Assembly (NCBI RefSeq): GCF_000720135.1
Contig: NZ_JOIU01000031.1
Span: 18,927 to 82,926, forward strand
Length of the DNA: 64,000 nucleotides
From: Streptomyces sp. NRRL S-1022
GTDB taxonomy: Bacteria > Actinomycetota > Actinomycetes > Streptomycetales > Streptomycetaceae
Direction of reading: 5' to 3'
Of this stretch, positions 49,024 to 57,351 are shown one piece after another; positions within the stretch are counted from its first letter, which is position 1; the number at the start of each line of letters is the position of its first letter. A program made the position numbers and the translations under genes. Under the pieces are notes generated by a model. It did not search any database, was not told the DNA's origin, and worked only from the letters and a program-made list of their open reading frames with translations.

Positions 49024-49344
49024 GTTCTCCCCCTGGAGATGAGGTACCGGGCGAATTCCCCGTTCACCCGGTCGGGGGTGGACTCGCACGCATGCACGCC
49101 AACCCCCCGGATCCCGCAGTATGCCGGGGGGTGATCAGACGGCTCAATAGATGAGAAGAAGGTGAGAAAGCGCATCCCGGAACTGTTACGAGCCGGGCGG
49201 GACACCGTTACAGAACCGCGAAGTCCTTTGCGTTCCACCGGTGTTATACGCCTTCGGCTCGCGGGGGAAAGTCCCGGGGACAGCCCGGAAAACACCGGTG
49301 CCGCCCCTGGGGGCGGCACCGGGAGAGAGCTGGGAGGGGGCTCG
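49024..49344. other. Intergenic region upstream of the S8 protease
   Basis: 321 bp. On the minus strand TTGAGC (49142-49147), an 18-bp spacer and CATACT (49118-49123) form a candidate promoter for the protease. An 8-bp inverted repeat, CCCCCCGG (49103-49110) with CCGGGGGG (49124-49131), brackets the -10 box and could be an operator. The far end holds the terminator of the L,D-transpeptidase gene (49295-49322). No gene seen. Confidence 0.5.
49295..49322 (-). terminator. Rho-independent terminator of the L,D-transpeptidase gene
   Basis: A perfect 13-bp stem (49295-49307 with 49310-49322) is followed on the minus strand by TGTTTTCC. It lies 22 bp after the stop codon. Confidence 0.8.
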
Positions 49345-50592
49345 TCAGACGGCCGAACCGGCCTTCCACTGCGCCCAGTCCATGTTCCAGCCGTTGAGGC
49401 CGTTGTCCGGCGAGACGGTCTTGTCGCCGGTGTGCTGGACGACCACGACGTCACCGATCAGCGAGTGGTTGAAGAACCAGGCCGCCGGCGTGCCGGGGTC
49501 GTTGGCACCCTTCTTGTCCTGGAGGCCGACGCAGCCGTGGCTGGTGTTCTCGTTGCCGAACACCGAGGAGGCGCCCCAGTAGTTGCCGTGGATGAAGGTG
49601 CCCGAGGTGGTCAGGCGCATGGCGTGCGGTACGTCCTTGATGTCGTACTCGCCCTTGCCGTCGGAGTCCTTGAAACCGACGGTGGCGCCGTTCATGCGCG
49701 TCTCCTTGAACTTCTCCGATATCACCATCCGGCCCTCGTACGTCTTCTTGTCGGGGGCGCCGGCGGAGATCGGGATGGTCTTGACGACCTTGCCGTCCTG
49801 CGTGACCTTCATCTGGTGGGTCTGCGCGTCGACGTAGGAGACCTGGTTGCGGCCTATGTGGAAGGTGACCGTCTTCTGCTGGACGCCGTGGACGCCCGCC
49901 GCGCCCTCGACCCCGTCGAGGGCCAGCTTCAGAGTGACGGTGGAGCCTTCCTTCCAGTACTCCTCCGGCCGGCAGTCCATGCGGTTGGCGTTGAACCAGT
50001 GGCAGGCGACCTCCTGGCCGCTGCTGGAGCTGACCGTGATGCCCTTCTGCACGGCCGCCTTGTTGGTGATCGCCTTGTCGAAGTTGACCGACACCGGCAT
50101 GCCGACGCCGACCGTCGAGCCGTTGTCCGGGGTGAAGGAGCCTATGAAGCTGTTGGCCGGGGAGACCGTGGTGAAGGAGGCGTTCTCGTGGGCTATCCGG
50201 CCCTCGGAGTCCTTGGCCTCGGCGGCGAGCTTGTAGGTGGTGGAGCGCTCCAGCTGGACGCTGGGCTTCCAGCTCTTCTTGTCGGCGGACAGCTGACCGG
50301 CGACGGCCTTGCCGTCCTGGGTGGTCATGGTGACGCCCGTCAGCGTGCCCTTGCTCACCGCGACGACGGCGGAGTTGTTGATCGAGGCGTTGTTGGAGCC
50401 GTCCTTCGGCGTGATCGTGATCTGCGCCTCCGACGACTTCTTGGCCGCCGCCTCGTCGACCTTGGCCTGCGAAGTGTCGCCGCCACTGCCGGAGCCGTCG
50501 GCGTCACCGCCGGAACAGGCCGTCAGCACCAGCACACCGCCGAGCAGAGCGGACGCGGCCGTCAGGCGCCGGCGCCGCTTACTGTCCGTCAT
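49345..50592 (-). CDS. L,D-transpeptidase lipoprotein
   Basis: 415 aa. The lipoprotein signal ends L-V-L-T-A-C-S-G-G, so the mature protein is lipid-anchored outside the membrane. Two Ig-like domains (about residues 50-270) precede the YkuD catalytic domain with G-T-F-I-H-G-N-Y-W and the nucleophile Cys in T-S-H-G-C-V-G-L near residue 352, as in mycobacterial LdtMt2. It makes 3-3 cross-links in peptidoglycan. ATG 50592 is chosen; GTG at 50595 and ATG at 50607 are alternatives, with GGAG placed best for the 50592-50595 pair. Confidence 0.92.
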   Translation of the reverse strand: MTDSKRRRRLTAASALLGGVLVLTACSGGDADGSGSGGDTSQAKVDEAAAKKSSEAQITITPKDGSNNASINNSAVVAVSKGTLTGVTMTTQDGKAVAGQLSADKKSWKPSVQLERSTTYKLAAEAKDSEGRIAHENASFTTVSPANSFIGSFTPDNGSTVGVGMPVSVNFDKAITNKAAVQKGITVSSSSGQEVACHWFNANRMDCRPEEYWKEGSTVTLKLALDGVEGAAGVHGVQQKTVTFHIGRNQVSYVDAQTHQMKVTQDGKVVKTIPISAGAPDKKTYEGRMVISEKFKETRMNGATVGFKDSDGKGEYDIKDVPHAMRLTTSGTFIHGNYWGASSVFGNENTSHGCVGLQDKKGANDPGTPAAWFFNHSLIGDVVVVQHTGDKTVSPDNGLNGWNMDWAQWKAGSAV

Positions 50593-50772
50593 CACAAGCT
50601 TCTCCATCGTTGCGAGTCGCGATAACCCCGAGAGTCCCCGTCGAGAACCTTCAACGCTACGGCCGGGCCGCCCCGTTCCACAGTCCGTGCATCTGTGGGG
50701 CATCCCACGTCCGCTGAACGCGGTCGCGGGTGCCGCGGGCTCCGGTCCGCGCGTCCCCCCTGGGACGACGAA

Positions 50773-50800
50773 ACCCCGGACGGCGGTTGCCGTCCGGGGT
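50773..50800 (-). terminator. Rho-independent terminator after the small acidic protein gene
   Basis: A 12-bp perfect stem (50773-50784 with 50789-50800) with a GGTT loop is followed by TTTCGTCG on the minus strand. It lies 20 bp after the stop of the 50820-51164 gene. Confidence 0.75.
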
Positions 50801-50819
50801 CGCGGGTGCCCCGGGACGC

Positions 50820-51164
50820 TCAGCCGATGCCGTCCTCTTCCTCGTCGTCCGCCCCATCATCCTCGTCCAGGTCCCAGTCGGGCGAATCGGGGTCGTAGTC
50901 GATGCGTTCGCTGGACCAGGACGCCTGCTGGAGCTCCACCCCGGGCACCTCGCCGACCAGGTCGAACGGGTCCACGAGGTAGGCCAGGGCCTCGGCGGTG
51001 TCCTCCGTCACAGCACCCTCGGCGTGGGCCCGCTCGTCCTCGGGCAACTCCGGATCCTCGGCGATCCGGCGCAGCGCGGCCTTGGCCACCGCGTCGTCGT
51101 CGTGCACTTCCAGCACCAGCTCCACGCGAAGCCGTACAAACCGTGATGTCTCTTCTGTACTCAT
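50820..51164 (-). CDS. Conserved small acidic protein
   Basis: 114 aa, beginning M-S-T-E-E-T-S-R-F-V-R-L-R-V-E-L-V-L-E-V-H-D, with a strongly acidic C-terminus (D-W-D-L-D-E-D-D-G-A-D-D-E-E-E-D). No catalytic motif or membrane segment; soluble. I do not recognise a function. Neighbours deal with the cell envelope but no operon link is evident. Confidence 0.7.
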   Translation of the reverse strand: MSTEETSRFVRLRVELVLEVHDDDAVAKAALRRIAEDPELPEDERAHAEGAVTEDTAEALAYLVDPFDLVGEVPGVELQQASWSSERIDYDPDSPDWDLDEDDGADDEEEDGIG

Positions 51165-51273
51165 GGCGGGAGCGTACGACTGAAACCTCCCGTGACTTTC
51201 CTGTGACCCGCGCCTTTCACTAACATCGCCCCACACGGCCAATTCGCCAGCTGCACAAGGGGATCGATATTCC

Positions 51274-51603
51274 GTGTCATCCGTTCGCCGTCCGCTGCTG
51301 ACCGCCACCGCCGCGGGCACCCTGCTGTGCGCGCTGTGGTTCGTCCCGTCCGCGAACGCCTCGCAGGACGCCCCGGCGAGAGGGACGGCGGCCACCTCCA
51401 GCTCGCCGCGGGCCGAACAGGTCACGCAGGCCAGAGTGGTGACGGCGACGGCCGCGGAGTCCGCGGACGAGGCGGCACAGGCCGAGCTGGCCGACACGGG
51501 AAGCTTCGACACCACCCCGTATGTCGTCGGCGGCAGCCTCTTCCTCGCCGTGGGTGCCGGTTTCGTGGTGTATTCGGTGCGCCGGGAACGCCTGGGCTTT
51601 TAA
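51274..51603 (+). CDS. Sortase-E-type surface protein (LAxTG)
   Basis: 109 aa. The N-terminal signal peptide (L-L-T-A-T-A-A-G-T-L-L-C-A-L-W-F-V-P-S-A-N-A) is followed by a short Ala/Thr/Ser-rich region, then L72-A-D-T-G76, a hydrophobic helix and the basic tail S-V-R-R-E-R. This is the complete sorting signal recognised by Streptomyces class E sortases, the same class that anchors long chaplins. So the about 45-residue mature peptide is probably covalently attached to the wall. GTG start. Confidence 0.78.
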   Translation: MSSVRRPLLTATAAGTLLCALWFVPSANASQDAPARGTAATSSSPRAEQVTQARVVTATAAESADEAAQAELADTGSFDTTPYVVGGSLFLAVGAGFVVYSVRRERLGF

Positions 51604-51645
51604 TTTTTCTTGACGAATCCTTGACAGCGGTCACATAGTTCGCCC

Positions 51646-52440
51646 ATGAAGAGATCATCGGGCGTGCGGCTGTGCGCCACCGCAGCTGTGAGCGCGTTGT
51701 CGCTCGCCCTCGTCACGGGTTGTGGCGGCGAAGGTGCGAAGGACTCCGGGAACGGTTCGGGCAAGGACGCGGCGAAGCCCGCCGCGAAGGCGCTGAGCGC
51801 CGCCGAGTTGCAGAAGCTGATCATCGCCCAGGGCGACGTGCCCGGGCACAAGGTCGGTGCCGTCGAGGGCGGTGTTCCCGACAAGAGCAAGGTGAAGGCC
51901 GGCGACACCCGGTGCGAGCCGGTGCTCCGGGCGTTCACCGGCATCGCGCCCGGCGACCCGGCGGCGCACACCAGCCGCATGGCGACGGAGGAGAAGAAGG
52001 CCCCAACGGGCGACTCCACGTCTCCCGAGGACCTGGAGAACGGCAAGTTCGAGGACGCGCTGGGCAAGTCCATGGACCTGGACGTCACCGTCGTCACCCT
52101 GGCCTCGTACGACGGGGACGGCGCCGAGCAGGGCCTGAAGGCGGTCTCGGACGCGGTCAAGGCCTGCGCGGGCGGCTTCTCCGGCGAGCAGGCGGGCGAG
52201 AAGGGCAAGTTCACCAAGGTCGCCGAGGAGAAGTCCTCCGGCACCGGTGACGCGTCGGTGGCCTTCACCGGGACGAACGACGCGGGCAAGGACGGCACCC
52301 TGCCGCTGCACGCCGAGGTCGTGCGGCACGGCAGCACCCTTGCCGTGTACACCACGATCAACATCGGCGCGATGATGAGCAAGAAGGCCTACACGGTCTC
52401 CGCTCCGGTCGTGAAGGCGCAGGCCGCCAAGCTGAAGTGA
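51646..52440 (+). CDS. Secreted lipoprotein of unknown function
   Basis: 264 aa. The lipobox L-A-L-V-T-G-C-G-G ends at about residue 27, followed by a Gly/Ser/Lys linker and a soluble domain (L-S-A-A-E-L-Q-K-L-I-I-A-Q-G-D-V-P-G-H-K). This resembles sensor-domain-like lipoproteins common in Streptomyces, but I cannot name a function. Convergent with hutH across a strong terminator. Confidence 0.8.
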   Translation: MKRSSGVRLCATAAVSALSLALVTGCGGEGAKDSGNGSGKDAAKPAAKALSAAELQKLIIAQGDVPGHKVGAVEGGVPDKSKVKAGDTRCEPVLRAFTGIAPGDPAAHTSRMATEEKKAPTGDSTSPEDLENGKFEDALGKSMDLDVTVVTLASYDGDGAEQGLKAVSDAVKACAGGFSGEQAGEKGKFTKVAEEKSSGTGDASVAFTGTNDAGKDGTLPLHAEVVRHGSTLAVYTTINIGAMMSKKAYTVSAPVVKAQAAKLK

Positions 52441-52492
52441 CGTTTCGTCCGGTATGGCGTCCGTCCGACGTGACGTCACGTCCGCGGCGTCG

Positions 52493-52522
52493 AGGGGCCC
52501 CGGCCGGTGTGCCGGGGCCCCT
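52493..52522. terminator. Bidirectional terminator between the lipoprotein gene and hutH
   Basis: An 11-bp perfect stem (52493-52503 with 52512-52522) with an 8-nt loop is followed by TTCG on the plus strand. It is placed between two convergent stop codons. Confidence 0.7.
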
Positions 52523-52528
52523 TCGCGT

Positions 52529-54073
52529 TCACCGGAGCGGGCCGGTGACCTTCTCCACGGCCGTCACGAGGTCGCCACCGCGCACGAACGCGTCGGCGGC
52601 GGCCAGGTCGGGCGCCAGGAAACGGTCCGGACCGGGGCCCTGCACGCCCGCGGCCCGTACGGCCTCGATGACGGCCCGGGTGGCGGGTGCCGGGGTGAGG
52701 CCCTCGCGCAGTTCGACGGCGCGGGTGGCCGCGTACAGCTCGATGGCGATGATCCGGGTGAGGTTGTCGACGGCGGTGCGCAGCTTGCGCGCGGCCGACC
52801 AGCCCATGGAGACGTGGTCCTCCTGCATGGCGGAGGACGGGATGGAGTCCGCGGAGGCCGGTACGGCCAGCCGCTTCATCTCGCTGACCAGCGCGGCCTG
52901 CGTGTACTGGGCGATCATCAGCCCGGAGTCGACGCCGGCGTCGTCCGCGAGGAAGGGCGGGAGCCCGTGGCTGCGGTTCTTGTCCAGCAGCCGGTCGGTG
53001 CGGCGCTCGGCGATGGAGCCGAGGTCGGCGGCGGCGATGGCGAGGAAGTCCAGGACGTACGCCACGGGCGCACCGTGGAAGTTGCCGTTGGACTCCACGC
53101 GGCCGTCGGGCAGCACGACCGGGTTGTCGACGGCGGAGGCCAGCTCCCGCTCGGCGACCAGGCGGGCGTGCGCGAGGGTGTCGCGTCCGGCGCCGGCGAC
53201 CTGCGGGGCGCAGCGCACCGAGTAGGCGTCCTGGACCCGGGGGGCGTCGTCCTGGTGGTGGCCGGTGAGCTGCGAACCCTCCAGCACCGCCAGCATGTTG
53301 GCGGCGGAGGCGCCCTGGCCCGGGTGCGGGCGGATGGCGTGCAGCTCGGGCGCGAGCACCTTGTCCGTGCCGAGCAGCGCCTCCAGGCTGAGGGCGGCGG
53401 TGACGTCGGCGGACTTGTAGAGGGTGTCGAGGTCGGCGAGGGCCATGACCAGCATGCCGAGCATGCCGTCGGTGCCGTTGAGGAGGGCGAGGCCCTCCTT
53501 CTCGCGCAGTTCGACGGGCTGGATCCCGTGTTCGGCGAGCAGCTCACCGGCGGGCCGCACGGTGCCGTCGGGGCCCTCGGCGTCGCCCTCGCCCATCAGC
53601 GTGAGGGCGCAGTGGGACAGCGGGGCCAGGTCGCCGGAGCAGCCGAGGGAGCCGTACTCGTGCACGACCGGGGTGATCCCGGCGTTCAGCACGTCGGCCA
53701 TGGTCTGCGCGACCTCGGGCCGCACACCGGTGTGCCCGGAGCAGACGGTCTTGAGCCGGAGGAACATCAGGGCCCGTACGACTTCGCGCTCGACCCGCGG
53801 CCCCATGCCGGCGGCGTGCGAGCGGACGATGTTGCGCTGCAGCTGGGCGCGCAGTTCCTGGCTGATGTGCCGGGTCGCCAGCGCGCCGAAGCCGGTGGAG
53901 ACGCCGTAGACCGGGTCCGGCTTGGCCGCCAGCGCGTCCACGATCTCCCGGGCCGCCGCGAGGGCCGCCACGGCTTCGGCCGACAGCTCGATGCGGGCAC
54001 CGCCGCGCGCCACGGCGAGAACGTCGGACGCCGTGACACCGGACGTCCCCACCACCACAGTGTGCATATCCAT
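52529..54073 (-). CDS. hutH: Histidine ammonia-lyase
   Basis: 514 aa, full-length. It removes ammonia from histidine to give urocanate, the first step of histidine degradation. The MIO prosthetic group forms from three residues in L-G-C-S-G-D-L-A-P-L-S-H (Cys-Ser-Gly near 144-146, where most lyases have Ala-Ser-Gly). Also visible are Y-G-V-S-T-G-F-G-A-L and Q-E-D-H-V-S-M-G-W. ATG 54073 is chosen; ATG 54067 is an alternative two codons later. Monocistronic. Confidence 0.94.
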   Translation of the reverse strand: MDMHTVVVGTSGVTASDVLAVARGGARIELSAEAVAALAAAREIVDALAAKPDPVYGVSTGFGALATRHISQELRAQLQRNIVRSHAAGMGPRVEREVVRALMFLRLKTVCSGHTGVRPEVAQTMADVLNAGITPVVHEYGSLGCSGDLAPLSHCALTLMGEGDAEGPDGTVRPAGELLAEHGIQPVELREKEGLALLNGTDGMLGMLVMALADLDTLYKSADVTAALSLEALLGTDKVLAPELHAIRPHPGQGASAANMLAVLEGSQLTGHHQDDAPRVQDAYSVRCAPQVAGAGRDTLAHARLVAERELASAVDNPVVLPDGRVESNGNFHGAPVAYVLDFLAIAAADLGSIAERRTDRLLDKNRSHGLPPFLADDAGVDSGLMIAQYTQAALVSEMKRLAVPASADSIPSSAMQEDHVSMGWSAARKLRTAVDNLTRIIAIELYAATRAVELREGLTPAPATRAVIEAVRAAGVQGPGPDRFLAPDLAAADAFVRGGDLVTAVEKVTGPLR

Positions 54074-54155
54074 ATTCAGGAGCGTACGCATTGAATGCGG
54101 TGATGTCACTAGTGGGAACCGGGGGTGACCCTTACCGTGCGGTGTGGGCTTCGCC

Positions 54156-55298
54156 TCACGGCCGGCGGCCGCGGAACCGGCGCCGCTCCGCCCGCGAGGG
54201 CGGCGGCTGGTCGGCCAGCCGCACGACCGGATCGTCCGGCCCCTCCCGGCCGGCCACCACCGGCCGGTCCAGCCGGGTGGCCTTGGCCCGGTACTGGGCG
54301 GCGTCCGCGAGCCGGAACAGCCGCCGGGCGTCCCGCACCTCCCCGATCGGGTCCTCGGTCGAGGCGACCCCGCACGCCACCCCCTCCCCCAGCTCCAACT
54401 CCCCGGCCCGGCGGCACAGTTCGTCCGCGGCCTTCACCACGTCGTCGGCGGCCGGCCCGACCGCGAGCAGACAGAACTCGTCCCCGCCGAGCCGCGCGGA
54501 CAGCGCGCCCGGCACCATCGCGCCGCACAGCGACAGCACCGAGCCGAAACGTTCCAGCAGGCGGTCGCCGACGGCGTGCCCGAGGGTGTCGTTGACCCGC
54601 TTGAGCCCGTTGAGGTCGCAGACCACGAGACTCACGACGACGCCCTCCGCGCGGTGCCGCTCGACGGCCTCCTCCAGGCGTACGTCCACGGCCCGACGGT
54701 TGGCGAGGCCGGTCAGGGCGTCGGTGAACGCGAGCCGGCGGGCCTCCTCCAGCCGCTCGGTCTGCGCGATGCCCGCGGCGACCACGGCCGCGAGCACGGT
54801 GGCGAAGTCGGCGTCGGCCCGCGCGAAGAGCGGCTCGCCGGCCGCGCGCGCCACGTACAGCTCGCCCCAGGCGCGGCCGTGCAGCACGACGGGGGCGACG
54901 ACACAGCAGCCACGGCCCCGCCGGCGCAGGGCGGCGACGCGCTGGTGGAAGTAACCGGGGTCGCCGGCGGCCGTCCCCTCGGCCGTCTCCACCCAGGCGT
55001 TGGGGCCGCCGCCGCCGGCCCAGCGCTCGTGCAGGAACTCGGTGATCTCCGGGAACTGGTGCACCGGGTAGGTCTCGGCGTCCGGGAACTCCTCCTCGTC
55101 CGGGGCGCGGTCCCCGACGTTCACGAGGACCCGCAGCCGGCCGAGTTCCCGCTCCCACACCGACAGCGCGGCGAAGCTGCCGTCCAGCGCGTGGCAGGCG
55201 CCGAGGGCGGCGGCCTGCCAGCACTCCCGCGGGGTGCGGGCCGCCGCCATGCCCTGCGCCAGCGTCACGACCGCGGTCAGCCGCTCGTCCTCGCCCAT
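54156..55298 (-). CDS. GAF-GGDEF diguanylate cyclase
   Basis: 380 aa. Residues 1-170 are a GAF-like sensor, followed by a GGDEF domain starting F-T-D-A-L-T-G-L-A-N-R-R and containing L-G-G-D-E-F, so the catalytic site is intact; it should make cyclic di-GMP, which controls development in Streptomyces through BldD. No EAL domain or membrane segment. The last about 30 residues are basic and disordered. Situated between hutH and enoyl-CoA hydratase. Confidence 0.9.
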   Translation of the reverse strand: MGEDERLTAVVTLAQGMAAARTPRECWQAAALGACHALDGSFAALSVWERELGRLRVLVNVGDRAPDEEEFPDAETYPVHQFPEITEFLHERWAGGGGPNAWVETAEGTAAGDPGYFHQRVAALRRRGRGCCVVAPVVLHGRAWGELYVARAAGEPLFARADADFATVLAAVVAAGIAQTERLEEARRLAFTDALTGLANRRAVDVRLEEAVERHRAEGVVVSLVVCDLNGLKRVNDTLGHAVGDRLLERFGSVLSLCGAMVPGALSARLGGDEFCLLAVGPAADDVVKAADELCRRAGELELGEGVACGVASTEDPIGEVRDARRLFRLADAAQYRAKATRLDRPVVAGREGPDDPVVRLADQPPPSRAERRRFRGRRP

Positions 55299-55728
55299 TA
55301 CTCCAGATTAGGGAGGAATGGGTTGTTTGGGGCTGTGGGTGCGGCGATCAGGTGGCGGACCCCGGTGCTCCGCCGGGTGCGGGGGTGGCTCGGGGCCGTT
55401 GCCGGTACGGGGGTGGGTGCGGGTGCGGGGCTGGGGGTGAGTGCGGTAGCGGGTGCGTTGCGGGGGTGGGTGCGTAGGCGGCCCGGGATCGTTACCGGGT
55501 GCGGGGCGCTGTGGCTCGGCTGTGTGTCCGGGGCCGCGGACCAGCGCCGGGTGCGGGGGCGCTGGGGCCGGTCGCGTGCGGCTGTGTGGCCGGGGCCGCG
55601 GACCAGCGCCGGGTGCGGGGGCGCTGGGGCCGGTCGCGAGCGGCTGTGTGGCCGGGCCCGCGGACCAGCGCACGGGACGGGGGCACCGGGGCTGGTCGCG
55701 CCGTTCCCCGCACCCGTCCTGGGCGCCG
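55299..55728. repeat. Repeat-rich intergenic region with a 62-bp tandem repeat
   Basis: 430 bp without a believable gene. Copies of a 62-bp unit start at 55536 and 55598 (nearly identical), with a third partial copy from 55660 and a degenerate part-copy from about 55503. The rest is G/T-rich low-complexity sequence built from GGGTGCGGG-like words. A short segment near 55685-55705 resembles the CTGGTCGCG-CCGTTCCCCGC word scattered in Streptomyces intergenic DNA. Confidence 0.8.
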
Positions 55729-56523
55729 CTACTCCCCCGGCCACTCCGGCCTGCGCTTCTCGTTGAAGGCCGCCACGCCCTCCGCGCGGTCGCCGGAGAA
55801 GGCCACCGAGCGCCATGCCGCGTCCTCGACCTCCAGCCCGGCCCGCAGGTCCAGCCCGTGCCCCAGCCGCAGCGCCCGCTTCGCCGCCCGCAGGCCCACC
55901 GGCGAGTTCCCGGCGATGCGCTGCCCGAGCGCCAGCGCCTCCTCGCGGTCCCGGCCGGCCTCCACCAGCCGGTCGACCAGCCCGAGCCCGGCCGCCTCCG
56001 CCGCCTCCACCCGCCGCGCCGAGAAGATCAGCTCGGCGGCGCGGGCCGCGCCGACCCGCCGGGGCAGCAGCTGCGTGCCGCCGCCGCCCGGGATCACGCC
56101 CACGGACACCTCCGGCAGCCCCACCACGGCCGTGGCGTCGGCCACGATCAGGTCGCAGGACAGCGCCAGCTCGAAACCGCCGCCCAGCGCGAAGCCGTGC
56201 ACCGCCGCGACGGTCGGCATCGGCAGCTCCAGCACCCCGGTGTACGCGGCCCGCGCCACCGGCCGCTGCCGCCCCAGGTCGGCGTCGGTGAAGGAGTTCC
56301 GCTCCTTCAGGTCCGCGCCCACGCAGAACGCCCGCTCGTGCGACGAGGTCAGCACGACCACCCGGGCGTCCCGGTCGGCGGCGAGCGCGGCGCACGCGCC
56401 CGCGAGGGACCGGGCCATCTCCGTGGAGACGGCGTTCATCGCCTTGGGCCGGTCCAGCACCAGCTCAGCGACGTGCCCGTGCCGCCGCACCAGCACGAAC
56501 TCCCCGAACCGCTCCTCGCTCAT
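55729..56523 (-). CDS. Enoyl-CoA hydratase/isomerase
   Basis: 264 aa crotonase-fold enzyme. The oxyanion residues lie in A-F-C-V-G-A-D-L-K-E-R and H-G-F-A-L-G-G-G-F-E-L-A-L-S-C-D; the first catalytic Glu is expected in L-P-E-V-S-V-G-V-I-P-G-G-G-G-T, and the second catalytic position reads E-A-A-G-L-G-L-V-D. It hydrates 2-enoyl-CoA in fatty-acid or amino-acid catabolism. GGAGGGG precedes the ATG at 56523. Confidence 0.9.
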   Translation of the reverse strand: MSEERFGEFVLVRRHGHVAELVLDRPKAMNAVSTEMARSLAGACAALAADRDARVVVLTSSHERAFCVGADLKERNSFTDADLGRQRPVARAAYTGVLELPMPTVAAVHGFALGGGFELALSCDLIVADATAVVGLPEVSVGVIPGGGGTQLLPRRVGAARAAELIFSARRVEAAEAAGLGLVDRLVEAGRDREEALALGQRIAGNSPVGLRAAKRALRLGHGLDLRAGLEVEDAAWRSVAFSGDRAEGVAAFNEKRRPEWPGE

Positions 56524-56717
56524 GACACCCCTCCGGTTAACGCGGGTTAACTGACCGTCGGCCCGATCATCGCAGCCGATGCCCCTTCCGGGAAGCCCGG
56601 GGCGCTCCGCCCGTTCGCCCGTTCGAGTGACATCCCGGCCGTCTCGGCGCAGTTCGCCCACACGAGCGCATAGCGTGCGCCACGGCGCGCCCCGGGCGCG
56701 CGGCGGGGAGGGAACCC

Positions 56718-57341
56718 ATGACACCACCGATACCTGGACGGTCCGCTGCGGCACAGGAGCGCGCGCCGGGGAGTGCGCCGGGCGTGCGGCGCGGTCGGCA
56801 CCGCAAGCCCCGTTCCCGCAAGGTGCTGCTCGCCGCCGGCGGTCTCGCCCTGGCCGCGGGGGTGCTCAGCCTGGTGCGGGTGGCCCCGGACGCGGGGGTC
56901 GGCGCGTCCGGCACCGCGGAGGCGGAGCCCCGGCTCGGTCCCGGCGGCCGGGCCCCGGACGGCTCCGCGCACACCTCGGCCACCATCGCCGCCGCCCGCA
57001 CCGCGCTGCCGTCGGCGACCTCCGTCATGGGCGGCCGCAGCCTCGCACCGACGCCCACCGGGTCCGCCGCCCCCACCGCACCGGTTACGGCAGCGGGTAC
57101 GGCCACGGCGCCGCCCGGCCCCACCCCCGTACCGACCGCTCACGCGACCGGCGCCCCGGGCACACCCGGCGGTACTACAGGCCCCGCGCCGACGGCGTCA
57201 GCCCCGGGTCCGGCACCGACGAGCCCCAGTGCGACCCCGGCCCCCACGCCGAGCCGGAGCACGGCGGAGCCCCGTCCGGGCGGGGTGTGCGTGCCGGTGA
57301 TCGGCCTGTGCGTGGACGTTCTCGGCGGCCACGGGGGATAG
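56718..57341 (+). CDS. Ala/Pro/Thr-rich membrane-anchored or secreted protein
   Basis: 207 aa. A basic N-terminus (R-R-G-R-H-R-K-P-R-S-R-K) is followed by one hydrophobic helix (V-L-L-A-A-G-G-L-A-L-A-A-G-V-L), then about 120 residues of Ala/Pro/Thr/Gly low complexity, ending in a short C-V-P-V-I-G-L-C-V-D-V-L-G segment with two cysteines. Probably exported and glycosylated or wall-spanning. Not recognised otherwise. Convergent with the cyclase gene, 10 bp apart. Confidence 0.65.
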   Translation: MTPPIPGRSAAAQERAPGSAPGVRRGRHRKPRSRKVLLAAGGLALAAGVLSLVRVAPDAGVGASGTAEAEPRLGPGGRAPDGSAHTSATIAAARTALPSATSVMGGRSLAPTPTGSAAPTAPVTAAGTATAPPGPTPVPTAHATGAPGTPGGTTGPAPTASAPGPAPTSPSATPAPTPSRSTAEPRPGGVCVPVIGLCVDVLGGHGG

Positions 57342-57351
57342 CGGACGGCGG

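Noticed and set aside
45679..49134. 1151-codon plus-strand frame opposite the S8 protease
   Set aside because: Val/Gly/Arg/Asp-rich shadow without motifs; the protease has a signal peptide and a full catalytic triad.
55308..55713. Pro/Arg-rich frames on the minus strand between the GGDEF and hydratase genes
   Set aside because: They are translations of the 62-bp repeat and low-complexity DNA, without ribosome sites or conserved features.
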